NCBI GenBank assembly: GCA_910577445.1
Contig: CAJTMZ010000071.1
Location: 1 to 21,844 of the forward strand
Source: an uncultured Lachnospiraceae bacterium
Lineage (GTDB): Bacteria > Bacillota > Clostridia > Lachnospirales > Lachnospiraceae
Direction of reading: 5' to 3'
DNA: 21,844 bases
Made by a program: the position numbers and the translations under genes. Below the pieces are notes generated by a model. The model did no database searches. It saw nothing but the letters and a program-made list of their open reading frames with translations, and was not told the origin of the DNA. Below are positions 1 to 6,070 of the stretch, in pieces. Each line of letters opens with the position of its first letter. Position 1 is the first letter of the stretch.

Positions 1-88
1 TTGGCAGTATTCATTTCACCGAAATCTGAAAATTGATTTCCGTGTAAGTAAGGATAAAAGTGAACAGATAACCTGAATGAGGAGGAAA

Positions 89-1579
89 ATGAACAGGGTT
101 CTGATTATAGATGATGAAATTCTGACAATCAAATATTTAAAGAGCCTGCGTTCCTGGGAAAAATTCGACTGCGGGGAGATTTTCCATGCGGTTACCGCTG
201 CGGGCGCTCTGGATATCTTTCAGCGGGAAAGGCCCCGGATTGTGTTTGTGGACGTGAGGATGCCCGGGACGGACGGGCTGGTATTAAGCCAGAAGCTCCT
301 TGCGGAAAATCCGGATGTCAGCATTGTGATTATGACGGCTTATCAGGAATTTGACTATGTGAAGGAAGCCATGCAGATGGGAATTTTGTATTTTCTGGTG
401 AAGCATGAAATTACGGAAGATACGCTTGGCGGAGTCCTGCGGAAAATAACGGACGGTTTCCAATCCCAAAAGCGGTACGAGCAGATAATGGGGAACGACT
501 GGCTGCGCAGGGCATGGGACGGGGAGAAAGCAGAGAGCGCCATGCGTCTTAAGGGAAAGAACCGATGCTTTCTGCTGATGGCGGTGCTCTGCGGTCTTGC
601 GGTGTTTGCCGGAGACAAGGAGGCTGTTTATTTAAAGGAAGAGAGAATCAGGGAATTAGATTTTCCCGGAATTTGGGTGAGGGCTTTTTCCCGGCAGGGT
701 TTTTATACTTATGTGATGATATGCGAGTATGAAAAGCCGGTTTCCGAAATGGAAAACTACAGTCTGCTTGGTGATTTCACAGGGCGGCTGGGGGAAAGGT
801 GCCGGGAGGATGGCGGCCTTGCGCCCGTATTTTTCCTCTCTTCGGACCATGAGGATTATACCGGCCTGCAAAAGGTAAGCCAGGTTATGAAGCGTTACTG
901 TGACTGTATTTTGGTTTCCCGGGAAAGCGTAATTCGGGAGGATGCGTTTTCCGATTATGAAAGGCTTTTTCCGGGAGAGTTTGAACCCGGGAAAAAGCCA
1001 AAGGAGTGGGGCAGAGAGGATATAGCCCTTATGCTTTCCCAAATAAAAAGCGGGAACCGATACATGAAGGAAAAGGATTTAACACATATCCGGCAGTATC
1101 TTTTTACGGGGAACCAGCTTCCCTTTTTAAGGAAAGAGGAGAAGGAAACGCCCATAGTAAGTCTGGAGCAGCTATTGAGGGCCGTTCTGCGTTATTATGA
1201 GCGGCAGGAAGAAGGAAAAGGGGCGGGAAACAGAATCGTTAGGCAGGCGATTGCCTACATTCACAGTCATTATGCCGAAGATATTTCCAGTCCGGTGATA
1301 GCGGAGAGCCTGCAGGTCAGCGACGGCTATCTGCGCCTCCTTTTTAAGAGGGAGACGGACTGTACGGTAAAGGACTATATTCTGAACTACCGGCTGGAGA
1401 AGGCGAGGGGCCTGCTCCTTCAAAATAAGAAAAAGATTTATGAGATTGCCGAAGAATGCGGATTTGTCAGCAGTCAGCATTTCAGCAGAGTATTCCGTCA
1501 GGCGACGGGAATCGCGCCGGGGGAGTTTAAACAGCGGGATAAAGGAGCGGATATTGATGCGGAGATTTACCGGTTTTAG
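89..1579 (+). CDS. AraC-family two-component response regulator (YesN type)
   Basis: Cytoplasmic DNA-binding response regulator, probable partner of the downstream kinase. An N-terminal receiver domain covers about residues 1-120: acidic pair D8/D9 in VLIIDDE, phospho-acceptor Asp near residue 55 in FVDVRMPG, Thr near 83 in IMTAY and Lys near 105 in FLVKHE. A poorly conserved middle region follows. The last 100 residues are an AraC/HTH_18 domain (VSDGYLRLLFKRE, then EIAEECGFVSSQHFSRVFRQ and GIAPGEFKQ). The ATG at 89 was chosen because AGGAGG lies at 80-85 and the protein then begins MNRVLIIDDE as in the family. An in-frame ATG at 77 has no ribosome binding site of its own. The 3' end overlaps the kinase gene by 23 bases, so the two are probably translated together. 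This architecture usually controls sugar-uptake genes in Firmicutes. No convincing promoter was found in bases 1-76. Confidence 0.93.
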   Translation: MNRVLIIDDEILTIKYLKSLRSWEKFDCGEIFHAVTAAGALDIFQRERPRIVFVDVRMPGTDGLVLSQKLLAENPDVSIVIMTAYQEFDYVKEAMQMGILYFLVKHEITEDTLGGVLRKITDGFQSQKRYEQIMGNDWLRRAWDGEKAESAMRLKGKNRCFLLMAVLCGLAVFAGDKEAVYLKEERIRELDFPGIWVRAFSRQGFYTYVMICEYEKPVSEMENYSLLGDFTGRLGERCREDGGLAPVFFLSSDHEDYTGLQKVSQVMKRYCDCILVSRESVIREDAFSDYERLFPGEFEPGKKPKEWGREDIALMLSQIKSGNRYMKEKDLTHIRQYLFTGNQLPFLRKEEKETPIVSLEQLLRAVLRYYERQEEGKGAGNRIVRQAIAYIHSHYAEDISSPVIAESLQVSDGYLRLLFKRETDCTVKDYILNYRLEKARGLLLQNKKKIYEIAEECGFVSSQHFSRVFRQATGIAPGEFKQRDKGADIDAEIYRF

Positions 1580-3341
1580 ACAGTCTATAGGAATGCGGTT
1601 TATGGCCGTCACGTTTGTCGTTATTTCCGCTTTGGTTGCCATCAGCTCTCTGTTTTCCGCCTGGTATATGGTGAGGGCCACGGAAAAAAAGCTGCTGGAG
1701 GATTACCGGGTAACGCTGAATTTTACCACCGGCCAGATAGAGGACTATGCGGATGAAATCACCCGGTACTGCGCGCTGGTGGCGGCGGACGGTAATATCC
1801 AAAAGCTTCTTGTGGAGTCTGACAGTTTTTCCGAGCTTAAAAAAGTAAAGTGTTCTGTGGAAGTTTATGAAAATTTAAGATATTACGAACTTCTTCGGGA
1901 AGACTGCATCAATATTGAGCTTTATCTGTATAACGGAAACATTTTTACCAGCGATTCTTCCAATAAAAATACCCTGCATTCCACCGGAGATACCTCATGG
2001 TTTGACAACGCGCTTGAAAGCGGGGCGGCAAAGGTTTTTTCACAGGCCCATGAGCTCAGGTGCAAAAGTATTTATTATGATAATGCGGTCACGTACATTT
2101 GCGATATGTCAAACTATAATACCAATCAGGAAAAGATAGGCAAGATTTTTCTGCATCTGAAACCGGAGGCGTTTCACAATCTGCTTTATAAGATGGATAT
2201 AGATAATTTCTGGTGCGGCATTCTTAATTCCCAAAATGATATTCTGGCGCAGTCGGGAGAAAGGAACGAAGACGTGGAAAGCTGGCTGTGTCAGACAGGG
2301 ATGTCTGCGTCTTTTTCCGGTACGGAAAAGGGGAGCAAAGGGTGGATTCTCTATAACAACGGATTGAAGTGCGGCCTTCGGCTGGTGATGTATATCCCGG
2401 ATACACGGCTTCAGGGGGAAGTGAAAAATATTTTTCTGTTTTTCTTTCTGCTTTATATTTCCTGTGTGCTTGCCTCTTTGGTGGTGATGATACCCGTTGC
2501 AAGGAGATTCAGCAATCCCATCAGGGCATTGAGCAACGCCGCGTGGCAGATTTCCGAGGGAAGGCTGGACGTTCACATAAAGACGGAAAACCAGGACGAA
2601 ATCGGAATGCTTACGGAGGTCTTTAACCAGATGGCGCTGAGCCTCGAACGCCAGATGCGTGATTTGCAGAAGGCGGAAAGGGAGCGGGCGGATTTGCAGA
2701 TGAGTATTCTCATGGCACAGATTAATCCCCACTTTATTTATAATACCTTGAATTCCGCTATCTATCTTTCCAGAACAGGGGAGAGCGAAAAGGCGGAACG
2801 GCTGCTTACGCTGTTTATCAGCCTGCTGCAGAATAATATGAAATCAGGCATTGACGGTATAATCACCACATTAGGTGAGGAGGTGCGGGACGTCCTCGAA
2901 TATATTGAACTGCAGCAGATAAGGTATCCTGACAGGTTTTCCTTTATTTTAAACGGGGACGAGTCGCTGTATCATTACGCGGTGCCCAGGCTTTTTCTTC
3001 AGCCTTTGATTGAAAACGCCTTAAATCACGGCGTTTTGCCAGGGGAATCAGGAGAAATAGAACTTACCGTCGGCAGTAAGGAGGGGGGGCTTGTTTTCCG
3101 GCTCAGGGACGACGGCGGGGGAATGAGTGAGGAAAAGGCAAAGAGCCTTCTGAAGTGGAAGGATAACAGCGGAAAGGACGGGGGCAGGAGAAGAAGCGCG
3201 TCCAAAATTCATTCCATCAGTATTGAAAATATCTGCCAGCGGCTGGAGCTTTTATATAAGGAAGAATATCGTTTTGAGATAAAAAGCGGCGTCGGGGAGG
3301 GGACGGAAATTCTGATAAGCTTTCCCACAGAATACAGGTGA
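1557..3341 (+). CDS. Sensor histidine kinase (YesM type, His_kinase/HATPase)
   Basis: Membrane kinase of 594 residues that should sense an extracellular signal and phosphorylate the upstream response regulator. One membrane segment lies at about 14-37, an extracellular sensor region at about 40-288, a second membrane segment at about 291-314, and a HAMP linker to about 368. The phospho-acceptor H392 sits in QINPHFIYNTLNS, the hallmark of the His_kinase (PF06580) family. The ATPase N-box is LIENALNHG (484-492) and the first glycine box is DDGGGM (518-523). The second glycine box, usually GIGLxN in relatives, reads ISIEN near 554-558, so its glycines are missing. The ATG at 1557 has AAAGGAG nine bases upstream and starts just before the first membrane segment. 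The longer frame back to 1440 lies entirely inside the regulator gene and was rejected. Confidence 0.93.
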   Translation: MRRFTGFRQSIGMRFMAVTFVVISALVAISSLFSAWYMVRATEKKLLEDYRVTLNFTTGQIEDYADEITRYCALVAADGNIQKLLVESDSFSELKKVKCSVEVYENLRYYELLREDCINIELYLYNGNIFTSDSSNKNTLHSTGDTSWFDNALESGAAKVFSQAHELRCKSIYYDNAVTYICDMSNYNTNQEKIGKIFLHLKPEAFHNLLYKMDIDNFWCGILNSQNDILAQSGERNEDVESWLCQTGMSASFSGTEKGSKGWILYNNGLKCGLRLVMYIPDTRLQGEVKNIFLFFFLLYISCVLASLVVMIPVARRFSNPIRALSNAAWQISEGRLDVHIKTENQDEIGMLTEVFNQMALSLERQMRDLQKAERERADLQMSILMAQINPHFIYNTLNSAIYLSRTGESEKAERLLTLFISLLQNNMKSGIDGIITTLGEEVRDVLEYIELQQIRYPDRFSFILNGDESLYHYAVPRLFLQPLIENALNHGVLPGESGEIELTVGSKEGGLVFRLRDDGGGMSEEKAKSLLKWKDNSGKDGGRRRSASKIHSISIENICQRLELLYKEEYRFEIKSGVGEGTEILISFPTEYR

Positions 3342-3386
3342 CAGGAAAACAAAAACCGGCCCCTGCCATAGGAAAAAGATGCTGAT

Positions 3387-3424
3387 AAAAAGAGAAAAGA
3401 GAGAAAAGAAAGAAGGAAGGAAAG
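3387..3424 (+). other. 38-base purine-only tract before the esterase gene
   Basis: From 3387 to 3424 the plus strand contains only A and G, ending in GAAGGAAGGAAAG, which supplies the ribosome binding site for the ATG at 3426. The tract forms no hairpin and would leave the translation start open. It fills about half of the 84-base gap between the kinase and the esterase. No promoter or terminator was seen in this gap, so read-through from the regulator genes is likely. Confidence 0.5.
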
Positions 3425-3425
3425 T

Positions 3426-4280
3426 ATGAAAAAAACAATCAAAGTGGAAACAAAAAAGAAATGCTGGTCCCTTGTGGAGGATATTACCTACGCGACGGTT
3501 CCCTCATGGTACGGGAGCACCTACCGGGGCATGAAATGCAGTATCTGCATGCCCAAGGTAAGGGAGAGCGGCGTAAGGTATCCTCTTCTTGTATGGTTCT
3601 GCGGGGGAGCCTTTAAGGTAATGGATAAGGACGTCTGGTGGCCCCAGTGGATGGAATTTGCAAGAGAGGGCTGCGTGGTTGCCAGCGTGGAGTACCGCAC
3701 CAGCAACGAAGCGGTATTTCCGGCAGCCCTTACGGATGCAAAAGCAGCCATAAGATACCTGAAATCGAATGCGGAAGCCTACGGGATTGATGCAGACAAA
3801 GTCTTCGTGGCGGGAGAATCCGCCGGCGGCGCGCTGGCAAGCCTTGTGGGAGTAACCGGCGATAGCTATAATACCGGCGAATACCTTACCTGTGACAGCA
3901 GGGTGCGCGGCGTGATTGATTTTTACGGGCTTGTTGATATGACGGGACCTGTGGCGGGCGGGACCCAGAATATGACTTTTGGAGCAAACGAACAGTTTAT
4001 CGGCGTGGAGGGCGATGGGGAGGCGCTGAAAAGAGAAGCCAGCGCTGTGTGCCATATCTCAGCAGATACGCCGCCGTTTCTCATTTTTCACGGGGATAAG
4101 GACGACTTGCTGCCTGCCGCTCAGAGCGATTTGCTGTATGAGAAGCTCTGCGAAGCCGGGGTAAGGGCGGATTATTATATTCTGGAGCAGGAAGGACATG
4201 GGGCCGATGCCTTTTACCAGAAAGAAATTCTGGATATTGTGAGGGCGTTTATGGATTCCGTATCCGAAAAGGAGTCATAA
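3426..4280 (+). CDS. Alpha/beta-hydrolase esterase (acetyl/feruloyl-esterase-like)
   Basis: Predicted cytoplasmic carboxylester hydrolase of 284 residues, likely removing acetyl or similar ester groups from imported oligosaccharides. The alpha/beta-hydrolase fold is shown by the nucleophile elbow GESAGG (S132), a candidate acid Asp in HGDKDDLLP (D226) and the catalytic His in QEGHGAD (H258). The oxyanion region WFCGGAF (58-63) replaces the more common HGGG. Overall it resembles the BD-FAE/Aes group of xylan and acetyl esterases. There is no signal peptide. The start has AAGGAAGG upstream. The stop codon TAA abuts the ATG of the SGNH hydrolase, so the two genes are tightly coupled and two different esterase folds probably act on the same substrate. 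The exact ester specificity cannot be read from the sequence. Confidence 0.85.
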   Translation: MKKTIKVETKKKCWSLVEDITYATVPSWYGSTYRGMKCSICMPKVRESGVRYPLLVWFCGGAFKVMDKDVWWPQWMEFAREGCVVASVEYRTSNEAVFPAALTDAKAAIRYLKSNAEAYGIDADKVFVAGESAGGALASLVGVTGDSYNTGEYLTCDSRVRGVIDFYGLVDMTGPVAGGTQNMTFGANEQFIGVEGDGEALKREASAVCHISADTPPFLIFHGDKDDLLPAAQSDLLYEKLCEAGVRADYYILEQEGHGADAFYQKEILDIVRAFMDSVSEKES

Positions 4281-4943
4281 ATGGCGGCGGATAAGAAAAC
4301 CTATCTGGAAGATTTTGCCAGGAAGCTGCAGAAGGTGTGGCCGGATAACGAAAGCGTAACGGTGGCGTGCCACGGCCACAGCATACCATGCGGCTATACG
4401 GCGGAAAATATCACCCGTCCCTTTGACGCCTATCCCCATCTGTTCCACGCGGGGCTCTCGGAGCGGTTTCCCCATTCCGTTATCAATGTGATTGTGACGG
4501 CGAAAGGCGGAGAAAATTCCGTCTCGGGAGCAAGGCGTTTTGAGAGGGACGTTTTGTCCCACCGCCCGTATCTTGTGACCTTTGATTACGGAAGAAACGA
4601 TATGTTCCTGACCGCCGCACAGATGCGCGGCGCATGGCGGGATATGACGGAAAAAGCGCTGGAAGCCGGATGCAAAGTGCTTCTGCTTACCCCGGCTCCG
4701 GACAGCGGAGCGGTTTATTATGAGGAAAATGAAAGGCTTTTGACGGACATGGAGATGTCGGAAATCATCCATGAGACAGCGGAGCGGTTCTCGGTGGGGC
4801 TTGCCAACGTCCATGAAACCTTTGAGAGGCTGTTTGCACAGGGACATACAAGGAGCGAGTACGCGGCCAGCGTAAACCATCCGGGCAGACGGGGGCATGA
4901 GACGATAGCGGATTGTATGCTGGAGTGGGTTCCCTATGTGTGA
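4281..4943 (+). CDS. SGNH/GDSL-family hydrolase, probable carbohydrate esterase
   Basis: Small cytoplasmic esterase of 220 residues and probable deacetylase. Block I is CHGHSIPCGY with nucleophile S34, block II is the Gly/Asn stretch KGGENS (75-80), block III is DYGRND (N106, D107), and block V is VNHPGRRGH with catalytic His H200. The Asp usually three residues before that His is Ser here (S197), as in some SGNH subfamilies that rely on a Ser-His dyad. The gene starts immediately after the esterase stop codon, and AAAAGGAG inside the end of that gene serves as its ribosome binding site. It is the last gene of the first operon; about 240 bases without a gene follow. The substrate is unknown, but position and family suggest work on acetylated sugars. 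Confidence 0.82.
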   Translation: MAADKKTYLEDFARKLQKVWPDNESVTVACHGHSIPCGYTAENITRPFDAYPHLFHAGLSERFPHSVINVIVTAKGGENSVSGARRFERDVLSHRPYLVTFDYGRNDMFLTAAQMRGAWRDMTEKALEAGCKVLLLTPAPDSGAVYYEENERLLTDMEMSEIIHETAERFSVGLANVHETFERLFAQGHTRSEYAASVNHPGRRGHETIADCMLEWVPYV

Positions 4944-5022
4944 GATGGCAAAACTTTAAAGTACAAAAATCAGTCTTCCGGACGGCATACGGCAGTTTAA
5001 AACCGATTTCCGCGGGACGGCC
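4944..5022. other. Gap after the SGNH hydrolase, no clear signal
   Basis: These bases hold no reading frame worth calling and no hairpin with a T tract. Termination of the upstream operon may therefore occur at the hairpin at 5128-5172, which lies downstream of the promoter of the next gene. Confidence 0.4.
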
Positions 5023-5051
5023 TTTACATTGCAGTGGCGCTTTGCTATAAT
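5023..5051 (+). promoter_or_regulatory. Sigma-A promoter for the HD-domain gene
   Basis: A -35 box TTTACA (5023-5028) is followed by exactly 17 bases and a perfect -10 box TATAAT (5046-5051). Transcription should begin near 5058, giving a leader of about 130 bases before the ATG at 5187. This is the best promoter match seen in the window. Confidence 0.75.
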
Positions 5052-5058
5052 AAAGCGC
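5037..5058. promoter_or_regulatory. Palindromic operator candidate over the -10 box
   Basis: A perfect inverted repeat, GCGCTTT (5037-5043) and AAAGCGC (5052-5058), is separated by eight bases that contain the TATAAT box. A dimeric repressor bound here would block RNA polymerase directly. A chance palindrome or a DNA/RNA hairpin is possible, but there is no T tract after it, so it is not a terminator on the plus strand. The binding protein is unknown. Confidence 0.5.
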
Positions 5059-5127
5059 AAACAGATTGAACGCAAGCTGTATCAGCAGCCGCCGTTGATA
5101 AATAATCAGAAAAATAACTGATTAGTG

Positions 5128-5172
5128 AAGGTGCAGAGCCGGCATAAAGTAAGGTTCTGCACCTTGCTTTTT
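5128..5172 (+). terminator. Terminator-like hairpin in the leader of the HD gene
   Basis: AAGGTGCAGAGCC (5128-5140) pairs with GGTTCTGCACCTT (5153-5165) through 13 base pairs, one of them G-U, around a 12-base loop. It is followed by GCTTTTT. The ribosome binding site GAGGAGG (5173-5179) begins immediately after the T run. A strong intrinsic terminator between a promoter and its gene suggests attenuation. It may also end transcripts from the upstream operon. A weaker stem, AATCAG/CTGATT (5104-5109 and 5118-5123), precedes it. Confidence 0.6.
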
Positions 5173-5186
5173 GAGGAGGACTTTTT

Positions 5187-5966
5187 ATGAAAAACAACCG
5201 TTTGGAGGCGGCGGAAAAATTTGCCGCATATGTGAAAAATTATAATGTGGGGGACGAGAAGATTCGTCTTAAAATAGAGCATACCTATAAGGTTGCGGAT
5301 TTGTGCGGGAAAATAGCGCAGTCCCTGCAGCTTTCGGAAGAACAGGCGGACAGGGCCTGGCTTATCGGACTTTTGCATGATATCGGGCGCTTTGAACAGC
5401 TCCGCCGGTTCGGCACCTTTATAGACTCGGAATCCATCGACCACGCGGCTTTCGGAGCGGATTTGCTTTTTCGGGACGGCCTGATACGGGAATTTGTGCC
5501 GGACGGCTCTGAAAATCTTCTGCTGGAAAGGGCCATCCGCACCCACAGCGCGTTTCGGCTGCCGGAGGATTTTGACAGGGAAACCCTTATGTTCTGCAAC
5601 ATCATAAGGGACGCCGACAAAATCGATATCATGCGGGTAAACGTGGAGAGTCCTCTGGAGGAAATTTACAATGTTTCCACGGATAAGCTCAAAAGCGGCG
5701 AAATCTCGGAAAAGGTTCTGGAGAGCTTTTTCGAGGAGCATGCAACTTTGCGGGATTATAAAAAGACCGCCGTAGATTATATTGCCGGGCATATTTCCCT
5801 GGTATATGAGCTGGTTTATCCTTACAGCGTCAGGGAGGCGCACCGTCAGGGATTTTTGTATAAAATGATGGATTTTCAGTCGGACAATCCCCGTACCGGA
5901 GAGCAGTTCCGGATAATCAGGGAAAGGGTGACGGACTATCTGGATAAAAAGATGAGACAGGTGTGA
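5187..5966 (+). CDS. HD-domain phosphohydrolase, substrate unknown
   Basis: Cytoplasmic metal-dependent phosphohydrolase of the HD superfamily, 259 residues. Metal ligands are visible as H32 in EHTYKV, the H64-D65 pair in LLHDIGRF, H86 in IDHAAFG, H120 in RTHSAF and D142/D144 in RDADKID, the usual H...HD...D order. The region after residue 150 is a helical tail with no motif that names a substrate. Relatives hydrolyse nucleotides or phosphoesters, but this sequence does not show which. The ATG has GAGGAGG seven bases upstream. The gene has its own promoter, an operator-like palindrome and a leader hairpin, so it appears to be regulated apart from the regulator/esterase operon. Its place among sugar enzymes is unexplained; it may share a transcript with the GH2 gene 104 bases downstream. 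Confidence 0.82.
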   Translation: MKNNRLEAAEKFAAYVKNYNVGDEKIRLKIEHTYKVADLCGKIAQSLQLSEEQADRAWLIGLLHDIGRFEQLRRFGTFIDSESIDHAAFGADLLFRDGLIREFVPDGSENLLLERAIRTHSAFRLPEDFDRETLMFCNIIRDADKIDIMRVNVESPLEEIYNVSTDKLKSGEISEKVLESFFEEHATLRDYKKTAVDYIAGHISLVYELVYPYSVREAHRQGFLYKMMDFQSDNPRTGEQFRIIRERVTDYLDKKMRQV

Positions 5967-6004
5967 GAGCCGCGCCGGGAAACGGTGTTAAAAATTATGG
6001 CCTC

Positions 6005-6033
6005 TTTTTTAAAAAAATTTTCTGCTTTATAAT
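6005..6033 (+). promoter_or_regulatory. Possible weak promoter before the GH2 gene
   Basis: In the gap between the HD and GH2 genes a perfect TATAAT (6028-6033) lies 17 bases after a run of six T bases (6005-6010) that matches the -35 consensus poorly. It could give internal transcription of the GH2 gene, but AT-rich sequence of this kind often yields such matches by chance. Confidence 0.3.
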
Positions 6034-6070
6034 TGGGAAAAAGAAAAATGAAAAGGGAAAGGCGGAGAAA

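Noticed and set aside
33..58. TTGATT and GATAAA as a promoter for the first operon
   Set aside because: The spacing is only 14 bases and both boxes are weak, so the real promoter may lie upstream of the window.
1440..1556. Upstream ATG start for the histidine kinase
   Set aside because: The extra 39 codons lie wholly within the AraC domain of the regulator gene and have no ribosome binding site. ATG 1557 has AAAGGAG at good spacing.
5963..6070. GTG start for the GH2 gene overlapping the HD stop codon (GTGA)
   Set aside because: The four-base overlap looks like translational coupling, but there is no good ribosome binding site, and the added 36 residues are a basic, hydrophobic stretch absent from GH2 N-termini. 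ATG 6071 fits the family.
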